Origin: Clostridia bacterium
GTDB taxonomy: Bacteria > Bacillota > Clostridia > UMGS1883
Direction of reading: 5' to 3'
Length of the DNA: 59,612 nt
NCBI GenBank assembly: GCA_017451505.1
Contig: JAFTOF010000009.1
Span: 1 to 59,612, forward strand
In this document: piece by piece, positions 17,700 to 25,626 of the stretch
Position numbering within the stretch: position 1 is the first letter of the stretch
Layout: each line of letters starts with the position of its first letter
Program-made: the position numbers and the translations under genes
The notes under the pieces: generated by a model
Database searches by the model: none
Seen by the model: only the letters and a program-made list of their open reading frames with translations
Told to the model about the DNA's origin: nothing

Positions 17700-18899
17700 A
17701 TGGCAATAAAGGAAAGAAGAGTAGGTACAGTTTCAAGAGGCATACGCTGCCCTATTATAAGAGAGGGCGATGACCTTGCTTCAATCGTTGCAACAAGCGT
17801 CCTTGAAGCTGCCGAATGTGAGGGTTTTGAACTTCGTGACCGTGATGTTATTTCCATGACAGAATCAATCGTTGCGAGAGCACAGGGAAATTATGTTACT
17901 GTTGATAATATTGCACAGGATGTTAAGGAAAAGCTTGGCGGCGGTACTGTCGGCGTTATTTTCCCCATTCTTTCAAGAAATCGTTTTTCGATTTGCTTAA
18001 AAGGTATAGCAAAGGGTGCAAAAAAGGTTGTTCTTATGCTTAGCTATCCCTCTGATGAAGTAGGAAACAAGCTCGTGACCGACGACCAGATTGATGCATC
18101 GGGAATTAACCCTTATTCCGATGTTCTTTCCCTTGAGCGTTATCGTGAAGCATTCGGTTATAACAAGCACGAGTTCACAGGTGTTGATTATGTTGAGTAT
18201 TATGGCGACCTTGTACGCGAGTGCGGTGCAGAGGTAGAATTTGTATTTGCGAATCAGGCAAAAGCAATTCTTGATTATACTGATTGCATTATTAACTGTG
18301 ATATTCACACCAGAGCAAGGACAAAGCGTATCCTCAAAGAAAACGGTGCTAAAATCGTTTGCGGCTTTGATGAAATTATGAATAAGCCCATAGACGGTAG
18401 CGGATATAACGAAAAATATGGTCTTCTCGGTTCAAATAAATCAACTGAAGAAAGCATTAAGCTTTTCCCCAGAGAATGTAAAGACCTTGTTCTTGACGTT
18501 CAGAAGAAAATTCTTGATGCTACGGGAAAGCATGTAGAAGTTATGGTTTATGGTGACGGTGCATTCAAAGACCCACAGGGAAAAATCTGGGAGCTTGCAG
18601 ATCCGGTTGTTTCTCCCGCATTCACCGACGGACTTATCGGCACTCCCAATGAAATTAAGCTTAAATATCTTGCAGATAATGATTTTAAAGATCTTAGCGG
18701 TGATGCTTTGAAAGAAGCTATTTCCGAGAGAATCAAATCAAAGGCTGATAATCTTGTAGGTAATATGGCATCACAGGGTACAACCCCCCGTCAGATTACA
18801 GACCTTATCGGTTCTCTTTGCGACCTTACCAGCGGCAGCGGTGACAAGGGTACTCCCGTTGTTCTTGTACAGGGCTATTTCGATAATTTGGCAGACTAA
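17700..18899 (+). CDS. CofE-like (coenzyme F420-0:L-glutamate ligase family) protein
   Basis: 399 aa. Residues about 20-120 match the CofE/FbiB-N fold start: LASIVATSVLEAAECEGFELRDRDVISMTESIVARAQGN resembles the conserved segment of gamma-glutamyl ligases acting on F420-0. The protein is longer than archaeal CofE (about 250 aa), with a C-terminal half (HVEVMVYGDGAFKDPQGKIW, ADPVVSPAFTDGL, GSLCDLTSGSGDKGTP) not typical of the archaeal enzyme. No other F420 gene is visible here, and most Clostridia do not make F420, so a different acceptor for glutamate ligation is likely. Divergent LysR control is inferred. A perfect terminator follows. Confidence 0.75.
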   Translation: MAIKERRVGTVSRGIRCPIIREGDDLASIVATSVLEAAECEGFELRDRDVISMTESIVARAQGNYVTVDNIAQDVKEKLGGGTVGVIFPILSRNRFSICLKGIAKGAKKVVLMLSYPSDEVGNKLVTDDQIDASGINPYSDVLSLERYREAFGYNKHEFTGVDYVEYYGDLVRECGAEVEFVFANQAKAILDYTDCIINCDIHTRARTKRILKENGAKIVCGFDEIMNKPIDGSGYNEKYGLLGSNKSTEESIKLFPRECKDLVLDVQKKILDATGKHVEVMVYGDGAFKDPQGKIWELADPVVSPAFTDGLIGTPNEIKLKYLADNDFKDLSGDALKEAISERIKSKADNLVGNMASQGTTPRQITDLIGSLCDLTSGSGDKGTPVVLVQGYFDNLAD

Positions 18900-18915
18900 T
18901 TTAATAAGATTTATG

Positions 18916-18946
18916 AAAAAAGTGTGATATTTAATCACACTTTTTT
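18916..18946 (+). terminator. Terminator after the cofE-like gene
   Basis: Perfect hairpin AAAAAAGTGTGAT (18916-18928)/ATCACACTTTTTT (18934-18946), loop ATTTA. Confidence 0.9.
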
Positions 18947-18953
18947 CTCCTCT

Positions 18954-18978
18954 CAGGGTTCGATTCCCCGTAGGCTGA
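18954..18978 (+). other. tRNA 3'-end-like fragment (T-arm plus acceptor strand)
   Basis: CAGGGTTCGATTCCCCGTAGG... looks like a T-arm and following acceptor strand without CCA or any 5' tRNA half. Sixteen bases (18956-18971) are identical, in inverted orientation, to the T-arm of tRNA-Glu at 19122-19137. It directly abuts the multi-hairpin element. It could be the scar of a recombination or processing event, or part of the repeat element. Confidence 0.5.
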
Positions 18979-18981
18979 ATA

Positions 18982-19075
18982 GAAATAAATCCACACGCCG
19001 AAAGGCGTATTTCACATTGCAGAGCAATATTTCACGCCCGAAGGGCATTTCACAAATCCTGCAAGGATTTATTTC
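18982..19075. repeat. Cloverleaf-shaped multi-hairpin repeat element
   Basis: An 11-bp outer stem GAAATAAATCC (18982-18992)/GGATTTATTTC (19065-19075) encloses three short hairpins: ACGCC-GAAA-GGCGT (18995-19008), ATTGC-AGA-GCAAT (19016-19028) and GCCC-GAA-GGGC (19036-19046). A fourth hairpin, AAATCCT-GCA-AGGATTT (19054-19070), competes with the outer stem. The hairpins are separated by the same 7-mer ATTTCAC (19009-19015, 19029-19035, 19047-19053). There is no coding signal. The layout suggests a dispersed palindromic element or a small structured RNA; a genome-wide copy count is needed to decide. Confidence 0.7.
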
Positions 19076-19079
19076 ATTG

Positions 19080-19110
19080 AAAAAAGCACCGACAAAGTCG
19101 ATGCTTTTTT
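19080..19110 (-). terminator. Terminator of tRNA-Glu
   Basis: Minus strand AAAAAAGCAtCGAC-TTTG-TCGGTGCTTTTTT directly after the encoded CCA; stem with one wobble/mismatch and a strong T-tract. Confidence 0.85.
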
Positions 19111-19111
19111 C

Positions 19112-19187
19112 TGGTGACCCCACGGGGAATCGAACCCCGGTCTTCGCCGTGAGAGGGCGACGTCCTAGGCCGCTAGACTATGGGGCC
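19112..19187 (-). tRNA. tRNA-Glu (anticodon CTC)
   Basis: 76 nt including encoded CCA. The acceptor stem GGCCCCA/TGGGGTC pairs with one G-U, the T-arm CCGGGGTTCGATTCCCCGT is intact, and the anticodon arm TCGCC-CTCTCAC-GGCGA gives CTC, reading GAG (Glu). It has its own consensus promoter and terminator, so it is a monocistronic tRNA transcript. Confidence 0.96.
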
Positions 19188-19206
19188 GTTTTTTGACTGC
19201 CTGTTT

Positions 19207-19235
19207 ATTATAATATGAAAAATCTGTATTGTCAA
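19207..19235 (-). promoter_or_regulatory. Consensus promoter of tRNA-Glu
   Basis: Minus strand TTGACA (19235-19230), 17-bp spacer, TATAAT (19212-19207), about 20 bp before the tRNA. Confidence 0.92.
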
Positions 19236-19342
19236 CAATTTTTTTTATTCTTTTTTTTATTATCTTTTAATTTAATTTATATTCTTGCAATTTAATACAA
19301 TTAATGGTAAAATAGTCCTTGTTGTCAAAGGAGATGCATTAT

Positions 19343-20986
19343 ATGAAAGAACTTAAACCGATGCTGTTTACTTCAATGAAAAATTATAGCAAAGAGAAAT
19401 TAATTAAGGATATTATCGCAGGAATTATAGTTGCTATAATAGCACTTCCGCTTTCGATAGCCTTGGCACTTGCCTCCGGTGTAGGACCGCAGGAGGGTAT
19501 ATATACTGCTATTGTTGCAGGTTTTATTATATCGCTTTTAGGCGGAAGCAATGTGCAGATTGCAGGACCTACAGCAGCATTTGCTACTATCGTTGCAGGA
19601 ATTGTTGCGAAAAATGGAATGGAAGGGCTTGCTCTTGCTACGATAATGGCAGGTATCATCCTTATTCTTATGGGTGTTTTTAAGCTGGGAAGTCTTATAA
19701 AATTCATTCCCTACACAATTACCACGGGATTTACTGCCGGTATTGCTGTAACAATACTTATTGGTCAGTTTAAAGATTTCTTCGGTGTAACATACAAAGC
19801 AGGGGAGAAGCCTGTTGAAACCATGGAAAAACTTGAAGTGTTCTTTGAAAACATTTCAACGGTAAATATTCAGGCTCTTATTATCGGAATTATCAGCCTT
19901 GCGATTCTCATAATATGGCCTCGCATCAGTAAAAAGATACCGGGCTCACTTATTGCTGTGGTAATTGGAGTTCTGATTGTACAGCTTCTTGGTATGGATG
20001 TTCCCACAATAGGTAAGCTCTATACCGTGGAAAGTAAGCTTCCTTCGTTTACGCTTCCCAAGATTGATATTCATATGGTTAAAACTCTTTTACCCGATGC
20101 TTTTACAATAGCAATTCTGGCGGCAATAGAATCGCTCCTCTCATGTGTTGTTGCGGATGGTATGACAAACAGCAAGCATCGCTCCAATGCAGAGCTTGTT
20201 GCTCAGGGCCTCGGTAATATGGGAAGTGCCTTCTTTGGAGGAATTCCTGCAACGGGTGCCATAGCACGTACGGCGGCAAATATTAAAAACGGCGGCAGCA
20301 CACCCGTTTCGGGCATGGTTCACGCGGCGGTGCTTCTTTTGGTATTGGTGCTTCTGATGCCATATGCAGCTATGATTCCTATGCCTACAATTGCAGCAAT
20401 TCTTTTTATGGTTGCATATAATATGTGCCAGTGGAGACAGTTTGTCCGCCTCATAAAAACAGCTCCTAAGAGTGACATATCAGTTCTTGTAATTACGTTT
20501 GTTCTGACGGTTGTGTTCGACCTTGTTATAGCAATTGAGATCGGCTTTGTTCTTGCGTGCCTTCTCTTTATGAAACGTATGAGCGATGAAACAGGGGTGC
20601 AGGGCTGGAAATATCCCGAGAAGGATACTGACGATAGCGAAAAGCTTAAAATTCTTCCCGAAAATATTCGTGTATATGAAATTACGGGGCCGTTATTCTT
20701 TGGTGCGGCAGACCGCCTTGCAGATATCAGTGTGGAGGAGCATATAAGCTGTATTATCGTAAGAATGCGTAGTGTGCCTGCTATCGATGCCACTGCAATG
20801 AATACCCTTGAGGAGCTTTACGAGCGTTGCAGAGAAAACGGCATTACACTTATCTTCTCACATGTAAATGAACAACCATTGCGTGTAATGGATAAGGCAG
20901 GCTTTATTGATAAAGTAGGAAGACAAAACTTTTGTGACCACATAGACAATGCAATAGTGGTTGCAAATCAGATAGTCGCAGAATAA
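19343..20986 (+). CDS. SulP-family anion transporter with STAS domain
   Basis: 547 aa. About 10-12 hydrophobic segments span residues 15-420, beginning IIAGIIVAIIALPLSIALALASGVGPQEGIYTA, the conserved SulP entry; IAGPTAAFATIVAG and GGIPATGAIARTAANIKNGG are also conserved SulP stretches. Residues about 430-547 are a cytoplasmic STAS domain (RSVPAIDATAMNTLEELYERC). SulP proteins move sulfate, bicarbonate or dicarboxylates; the substrate is not readable here. ATG 19343 fits the AAAGGAG at 19328-19334; a TTG at 19319 would include the ribosome site. Confidence 0.93.
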   Translation: MKELKPMLFTSMKNYSKEKLIKDIIAGIIVAIIALPLSIALALASGVGPQEGIYTAIVAGFIISLLGGSNVQIAGPTAAFATIVAGIVAKNGMEGLALATIMAGIILILMGVFKLGSLIKFIPYTITTGFTAGIAVTILIGQFKDFFGVTYKAGEKPVETMEKLEVFFENISTVNIQALIIGIISLAILIIWPRISKKIPGSLIAVVIGVLIVQLLGMDVPTIGKLYTVESKLPSFTLPKIDIHMVKTLLPDAFTIAILAAIESLLSCVVADGMTNSKHRSNAELVAQGLGNMGSAFFGGIPATGAIARTAANIKNGGSTPVSGMVHAAVLLLVLVLLMPYAAMIPMPTIAAILFMVAYNMCQWRQFVRLIKTAPKSDISVLVITFVLTVVFDLVIAIEIGFVLACLLFMKRMSDETGVQGWKYPEKDTDDSEKLKILPENIRVYEITGPLFFGAADRLADISVEEHISCIIVRMRSVPAIDATAMNTLEELYERCRENGITLIFSHVNEQPLRVMDKAGFIDKVGRQNFCDHIDNAIVVANQIVAE

Positions 20987-21007
20987 TTTTTTTACTTCGT
21001 TTAAAGG

Positions 21008-21126
21008 AGGTGGCGAAAATGCCATTAAAAAAATATAAAAGCAAAGTAATTTTTATGGGATTGTCCCGATGTAAGAAAAGGGCATACGGACAAGGGACAA
21101 CTTCGCCGCCTGTTTCTTCTTTGTAA
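21008..21126 (+). other. Structured segment overlapping a possible 35-aa ORF
   Basis: AGGTGGCGAA (21008-21017) pairs fully (one G-U) with TTCGCCGCCT (21102-21111), and TTGTCCC (21061-21067) with GGGACAA (21094-21100). Within it, a strong SD AAAGGAGGT (21003-21011) precedes ATG 21019, opening a 35-codon frame to TAA 21124-21126 (MPLKKYKSKVIFMGLSRCKK..., basic). The outer stem would hide the SD. It may be a small basic peptide with a self-masked start, or a structured 3' end of the SulP mRNA; I cannot decide from one sequence. Confidence 0.4.
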
Positions 21127-21173
21127 CTTGATTCGTTACTAAAATAAAATTTATTAACAAAGGAGAAAAAATT

Positions 21174-22091
21174 ATGTGGTTTATATTCGCTTTACTCACG
21201 GCTATTTTGTGGGGTGTTGCTGAACTTTTTTATAAAAAAGGTGCACTGCAACATGAAAAATTCTCGCATTTAAAAATCTGTATTTGTGTAGGTATCGTAA
21301 TGGGGATACACGCAATTTTCACACTGCTTACACAGGATATTAATTACAACCCCGTTAATCTTATCAAATACCTTCCGGTATCAATGCTGTATATTGTATC
21401 TATGGCTTTTTCCTATTTCGGTATGCGTTTTATTGAAGAATCCATATCAGACCCTATCGAAAACACCTCAGGTGCAATGTGCTCACTGCTCTGTGTTATC
21501 TTCTTAAAAGAAACACTTTCATTACCGGCGGTAATTGCTGTAATCCTTATGCTTATAGGTGTTCTCGGTGTTGGAATCCTTGAAAACAAGGGAGATACGG
21601 TAAGGAAAAGAACACTGGGCAAAAAAATGGCTATAATTGCGTTTTGTATGCCATTTGTGTACGCTATACTCGATGCAGTAGGCACTTTCGCAGATGCTTT
21701 TTATCTTGACGATGTGGCAACTACACCACTTATCGGCGTAACAGGAGATACGCTCGAGGCAGTGGCAAACACCAGTTATGAGCTTACCTTTGCAATAGTA
21801 GCACTTATCTTATTTGTATTTATGAAAACAAAGAAGGTTGAGTTCGGCTCAATTCCAAAACAAAAAGATAAGTTTCTCGCTGCAATATTTGAAACTGCAG
21901 GACAGTTTACATATGTATATGCACTGAGCGGAAATGGTGCGGTTGCAGCACCGATACTTTCATCGGGATGTATCGTGGCACTGCTTCTTTCAAGAATTTT
22001 CCTTAAAGAAAAGCTCACACCAATGAAATATATGTTTATCTCAATTGTAATCCTTGGCGTACTTATGCTGGCTGTAGTAGAGGGTCCGTAA
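21174..22091 (+). CDS. EamA/DMT-superfamily permease
   Basis: 305 aa with about ten predicted membrane helices in two EamA halves (about 1-140 and 160-305). The start MWFIFALLTAILWGVAELFYKKG and the repeated GAVAAPILSSGCIVALLLSRIFLKEKLTPMK box near the end are typical of drug/metabolite transporters. SD AAAGGAG eight bases before the ATG. Substrate unknown; no informative partner, as it stands apart from SulP and the next gene. Confidence 0.88.
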   Translation: MWFIFALLTAILWGVAELFYKKGALQHEKFSHLKICICVGIVMGIHAIFTLLTQDINYNPVNLIKYLPVSMLYIVSMAFSYFGMRFIEESISDPIENTSGAMCSLLCVIFLKETLSLPAVIAVILMLIGVLGVGILENKGDTVRKRTLGKKMAIIAFCMPFVYAILDAVGTFADAFYLDDVATTPLIGVTGDTLEAVANTSYELTFAIVALILFVFMKTKKVEFGSIPKQKDKFLAAIFETAGQFTYVYALSGNGAVAAPILSSGCIVALLLSRIFLKEKLTPMKYMFISIVILGVLMLAVVEGP

Positions 22092-22138
22092 TATAGATAT
22101 ATCTAAACACCAAAATTGTAAAAAAACATAAATCAAGG

Positions 22139-22167
22139 TTGACAAAAATGATAAGTTAAGATAAAAT
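22139..22167 (+). promoter_or_regulatory. Promoter of the small membrane protein gene
   Basis: TTGACA (22139-22144), 17-bp spacer, TAAAAT (22162-22167), 35 bp before ATG 22203. Confidence 0.8.
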
Positions 22168-22202
22168 ATAGACAGTATTACATAATTCGGGAGGAAAAAT
22201 TG

Positions 22203-22829
22203 ATGAAAACATTGGAAAAAATGAAAAAGATGACCGGTCGTTACGGCATCGCATGTGCAATTTTTGCATTTATCTTGCTTGTAATGCAGTTTTTACCCTA
22301 CTGGAGCTATACCACAGGCTCTTATAAAGAGGCAGGTAAGCCTGTTACAATCGAAACAAGTGCAGGTCAGTGGGAATTCATAACAAGAGATATGCTTGCT
22401 GCAAGAAGAACCGGTGATGAAAGTGTTAAAGCAGAGGAAAAGGTTGAAAAGTCATATTCTCCTTTTAGCTATGTTTGGAATAACTTCCGTGACACTGAAT
22501 TCCTTGAGTATCTTTCCTATGAGTGCAATGAGGTTGTAAACTTCTCCGCACTTCTTACACCTAATGTTATCATTCTTTTGTCAGCACTTGTTACAGTATT
22601 GATTAACGCAATTAAGTGTAATTCTGCATTAGGTGCCGCAGTAGCAATGATATGCGGAGGTGCAGGTGTTGTTACATTCTTCTTATCAGCTCCTTTCATG
22701 ACAGGTAATTCTGTAATGTGGCTTATTCAGCTTGTTTCAAGCATTGCTTTGGTTCTTACAGCTGTATTGAAGCTTCTCACAGCAATCCGTGCAAAGGAAC
22801 GTCAGGAAGTATTAGACGAGCTTGCTTAA
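22203..22829 (+). CDS. Conserved-type integral membrane protein, function unknown
   Basis: 208 aa. One helix at about 17-36 (CAIFAFILLVMQFLPYWSY), then an extracytoplasmic-type segment of about 80 residues rich in charged residues, then three helices (about 118-136, 143-163, 172-194). The topology of a first helix plus soluble part plus three-helix bundle is seen, but I recognise no family. ATG 22203 is preferred over TTG 22200 for spacing to GGGAGG. It is monocistronic: its own promoter and a perfect terminator. Confidence 0.75.
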   Translation: MKTLEKMKKMTGRYGIACAIFAFILLVMQFLPYWSYTTGSYKEAGKPVTIETSAGQWEFITRDMLAARRTGDESVKAEEKVEKSYSPFSYVWNNFRDTEFLEYLSYECNEVVNFSALLTPNVIILLSALVTVLINAIKCNSALGAAVAMICGGAGVVTFFLSAPFMTGNSVMWLIQLVSSIALVLTAVLKLLTAIRAKERQEVLDELA

Positions 22830-22841
22830 TTAAATCAATGT

Positions 22842-22875
22842 AAACACCGTGCAGGATTTCCTGCACGGTGTTTTA
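22842..22875 (+). terminator. Terminator before rplU
   Basis: AAACACCGTGCAGGA and CCTGCACGGTGTTT pair around a short T-rich loop, followed by TA. Confidence 0.9.
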
Positions 22876-22901
22876 TGTCAAGAAAAATTTAGAAATTCTT
22901 C

Positions 22902-22930
22902 TTGACATAGAGGGCGGACTGTGTTATTAT
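22902..22930 (+). promoter_or_regulatory. rplU: Promoter of the rplU-prp-rpmA operon
   Basis: TTGACA (22902-22907), 17-bp spacer, TATTAT (22925-22930). Confidence 0.85.
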
Positions 22931-22935
22931 ATAGC

Positions 22936-23013
22936 AGTAACCGCGTAGAAAAGGTATTAAATGCGTTTTACGCAACCTTAATAGCGAGTCTGTATAAACG
23001 GGAGGTGCAACAA
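22936..23013 (+). promoter_or_regulatory. Probable L21 ribosomal-protein leader
   Basis: The ~78-nt untranslated leader of rplU contains CCGCGTAGAAAAGG, a hairpin TGCGTTTTACGCA-like element and the CGGGAGGTG before the start. Position and end motif fit the L21 leader of Firmicutes, which lets L21 repress its own operon. I compared from memory only; a covariance-model search would settle it. Confidence 0.55.
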
Positions 23014-23325
23014 ATGTACGCAGTAATTAAGACCGGCGGCAAGCAGTATCAGGTTAAGGTTGGTGACGTTCTCTTCGTTGAAAAGCTTGAAGGCGAAGCA
23101 GGCACAGAAATCAAATTTGATCAGGTTCTTGCAATCGGTGACGAAGGTAAGTTTACAGCAGGTGCTCCTACAGTTGAGGGTGCTACTGTATCTGCTAAGG
23201 TTCTCAGCCAGACAAAGGGCAAGAAGATTATCGTTTTCAAGATGAAGCCTAAAAAAGGTTACAGAAACAAGAACGGTCATCGTCAGCCTTACACAAAGGT
23301 TGAAATCACAGCAATCAATGCGTAA
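23014..23325 (+). CDS. rplU: 50S ribosomal protein L21
   Basis: 103 aa from ATG 23014 (SD GGGAGGTG), the normal L21 length. [25 protein letters not shown] and the C-terminal [20 protein letters not shown] are signature L21 sequences that bind 23S rRNA. First gene of the canonical rplU-prp-rpmA operon. Confidence 0.98.
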   Translation: MYAVIKTGGKQYQVKVGDVLFVEKLEGEAGTEIKFDQVLAIGDEGKFTAGAPTVEGATVSAKVLSQTKGKKIIVFKMKPKKGYRNKNGHRQPYTKVEITAINA

Positions 23326-23327
23326 TT

Positions 23328-23642
23328 ATGATTAAGTTTACTACGGTAAAGAATACCGAAGGTAAAATCACACAGTTTACTGTGGACGGGCACAGCGGTT
23401 ATGCCGAATGCGGCAGTGATATTGTATGTGCGTCTGTTTCTTCTGCTGTGTGGCTTACCATTAACGGCATTGAAAAACAAAACCTTGCACAGCTTACATA
23501 TGAGGAGCGTGACGGTTTTGTAAATTGCATTATTTCAGACACTCGTCAGGAAGGTGCAGACATACTGATTAACTCACTTGTGATGTTTATCTCGGAGCTT
23601 TCCGGTCAGTATGGTGAATTTTTGAAATTTACACAGAATTAA
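23328..23642 (+). CDS. prp: Ribosomal-processing cysteine protease Prp
   Basis: 104 aa. The catalytic His is in FTVDGHSGYAECG and the Cys in DIVCASVSSAVWLT, the Prp dyad. In Firmicutes Prp removes the N-terminal extension of L27 encoded next door. The start is 2 bp after rplU with no good SD, so translation is probably coupled to rplU. Confidence 0.95.
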   Translation: MIKFTTVKNTEGKITQFTVDGHSGYAECGSDIVCASVSSAVWLTINGIEKQNLAQLTYEERDGFVNCIISDTRQEGADILINSLVMFISELSGQYGEFLKFTQN

Positions 23643-23678
23643 TTCTGTAGCTATTTATTCGGAAGGAGTGAAATTATA

Positions 23679-23957
23679 ATGTTCGCATTGAATATTCAGT
23701 TGTTCGCTCACAAAAAGGGTGTTGGTTCTACAAAGAACGGTCGTGACAGTGAGTCTAAGCGTCTTGGTGCAAAGCGTGCCGACGGTCAGGCAGTACTTGC
23801 CGGAAACATCCTCGTTCGTCAGAGAGGAACTAAAATTCATCCCGGTATCAATGTAGGTATTGGTAGCGATGATACCTTGTATGCTCTTGTTGACGGAAAA
23901 GTTAAGTTCGAGCGTAAGGGCAAGGATAAGAAGCAGGTAAGTGTTTACCCTGCATAA
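23679..23957 (+). CDS. rpmA: 50S ribosomal protein L27 with Prp-cleaved leader
   Basis: 92 aa. The N-terminal [21 protein letters not shown] is the Firmicutes-type leader; Prp cuts after the Phe so that mature L27 starts AHKKG and reaches the peptidyl-transferase centre. SD GGAAGGAG. Followed by a terminator. Confidence 0.98.
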   Translation: MFALNIQLFAHKKGVGSTKNGRDSESKRLGAKRADGQAVLAGNILVRQRGTKIHPGINVGIGSDDTLYALVDGKVKFERKGKDKKQVSVYPA

Positions 23958-23968
23958 GTCAAAAAATT

Positions 23969-23996
23969 AAAGCTCGGAATTTTTCCGAGCTTTTTT
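23969..23996 (+). terminator. Terminator of rplU-prp-rpmA
   Basis: AAAGCTCGGAA/TTCCGAGCTTT hairpin followed by TTTT. Confidence 0.9.
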
Positions 23997-24041
23997 AATT
24001 TTTTTTGTATTATTTTCTCAAACGGTTAAAGAGGTGACAAT

Positions 24042-25307
24042 ATGTTTGCAGATATAGCACAAATAACAGTTAAAGCAGGAAACGGCGGCAATGGCCTTGT
24101 TTCCTTTCATAGAGAAAAATACGTTCCTGACGGCGGCCCCGATGGTGGTGACGGCGGAAAAGGCGGAAATATAGTTTTTAAAGCTGATAAAACCCTTACA
24201 ACTCTTGTCGACTTTGCTCATAAAAAGGTGTTTACCGCCAGAAATGGCGAGGATGGGAAAGCACGTCGCTCCTCAGGCAGAAAAGGTGAAGACCTCTATA
24301 TCTATGTGCCTGTTGGTACAGTTATAAAAGACGCTAAGAGCGGCAGAGTAATGAAGGATATGTCCGAAAACGAAGAAGAATTTATTGCCGCACATGGCGG
24401 AAACGGCGGTTGGGGCAATGTGCATTTTGCAACTGCTACACGTCAAACACCAAAGTTTGCAAAAGACGGAATTCGCGGACAGGAAAGGGAGCTTATATTA
24501 GAACTTAAGCTTATTGCGGACGTAGGGCTTGCAGGCTTTCCTAATGTGGGAAAATCCACCCTTCTTTCTGCGGTAAGTGCCGCACGGCCCAAAATTGCAA
24601 ACTACCATTTTACAACTCTCGAACCTAATTTGGGTGTCGTAAAAATGGGCGAGGGGAAGAGCTTTGTTATGGCTGATATCCCCGGTCTTATTGAGGGTGC
24701 ACACGAGGGAATAGGCCTGGGGCATGAATTTCTCAGGCATATTGAGCGTACACGTCTTATTGTTCATATTGTAGATGTGTCGGGAACAGAGGGTAGAAAT
24801 CCCATTGATGACTTTGAAAAGATAAATAATGAGCTTTCACTTTACAGTAAATCGCTCTCTGAGCGTCCTCAGATTGTTGCGGCGAACAAAATTGATGTAA
24901 TCACAGATCCGAAGCTTTTGGAGGATTTCAGAAAATATATTGAGGATAAGGGACTTAAGCTTTTTGAAATAAGTGCCGCTGCACATATTGGAACAAAAGA
25001 GCTTATTAATTACGTTTCAAAGCTCCTTGATACCTTAGAGCCTGTAGAGATTTACGAGGCAGATTTTGTGGAAGAGGATTTTTCAGAGGAGCCATTCACA
25101 CTGCGAAAAGAAGGCGATACCTATGTGGTGGAAGGGCCTTATATTGAAAAGCTTCTCCGTCATTCCAATTTTGAAGATGCTGAAAGTATGCAGTACTTCC
25201 AGCTTGCACTTCGCAGAAAGGGCATAATTGATGCTCTCGAAAATTTAGGATGCGGTGAGGGTGACCCCGTCCGTATGTATGAACTTGAATTTGACTATAC
25301 AGAATAG
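24042..25307 (+). CDS. obgE: GTPase Obg
   Basis: 421 aa. The Gly-rich Obg domain (about 1-158; KAGNGGNGLVSFHREKYVP, GGDGGKGGNI) is followed by the G domain with GFPNVGKST (G1), DIPGLIEGAHEG (G3) and ANKID (G4), then the C-terminal OCT domain of Firmicute Obg (about 340-421). It is an essential GTPase of 50S assembly and stress/sporulation signalling. The gene opens a translation-related run with yhbY, nadD, yqeK, rsfS and leuS. Confidence 0.98.
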   Translation: MFADIAQITVKAGNGGNGLVSFHREKYVPDGGPDGGDGGKGGNIVFKADKTLTTLVDFAHKKVFTARNGEDGKARRSSGRKGEDLYIYVPVGTVIKDAKSGRVMKDMSENEEEFIAAHGGNGGWGNVHFATATRQTPKFAKDGIRGQERELILELKLIADVGLAGFPNVGKSTLLSAVSAARPKIANYHFTTLEPNLGVVKMGEGKSFVMADIPGLIEGAHEGIGLGHEFLRHIERTRLIVHIVDVSGTEGRNPIDDFEKINNELSLYSKSLSERPQIVAANKIDVITDPKLLEDFRKYIEDKGLKLFEISAAAHIGTKELINYVSKLLDTLEPVEIYEADFVEEDFSEEPFTLRKEGDTYVVEGPYIEKLLRHSNFEDAESMQYFQLALRRKGIIDALENLGCGEGDPVRMYELEFDYTE

Positions 25308-25317
25308 GGTGAGGAAA

Positions 25318-25617
25318 ATGTTATCATCTAAACAGCGTGCGTATTTACGCAGTCTTGCAAATAAAGAAAACGCTATTTTCCAGATAGGAAAAAGCGGAAT
25401 AAGCGACGAGATTTTAACCGAACTTGATATAGTTTTGGAAAAGCGTGAGCTTATAAAAATAACCGTGCTTGAAACGGCATTTATGTCAACACGTACTGCA
25501 TGTGAAGCAATTTGCGAAGAAATCGGTGCCGAGCCTGTGCAGTGCATTGGAAATAAGGTTGTTATTTACCGTATGGCAAGGGAGAAAGGCAATCGCAAAA
25601 TTGTACTTCCGAAATGA
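25318..25617 (+). CDS. yhbY: YhbY-family (CRM domain) RNA-binding protein
   Basis: 99 aa from ATG 25318 (SD GGGTGAGGAAA). It has the CRM-domain pattern SSKQRAYLRSLANKE, FQIGKSGISDEILTELD and the late VVIYRMARE. YhbY proteins bind pre-50S rRNA and are commonly next to obg. A longer in-frame start inside obgE is not needed. Confidence 0.95.
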   Translation: MLSSKQRAYLRSLANKENAIFQIGKSGISDEILTELDIVLEKRELIKITVLETAFMSTRTACEAICEEIGAEPVQCIGNKVVIYRMAREKGNRKIVLPK

Positions 25618-25626
25618 GGAAATATT

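Noticed and set aside
18924..19196. 90-codon open frame over the hairpin element and tRNA
   Set aside because: It runs antisense through a complete tRNA-Glu, two terminators and the palindromic element, has no ribosome site and no recognisable protein sequence.
23328..23642. Prp region as a novel protease
   Set aside because: It is the established rplU-prp-rpmA arrangement of Firmicutes; not new.
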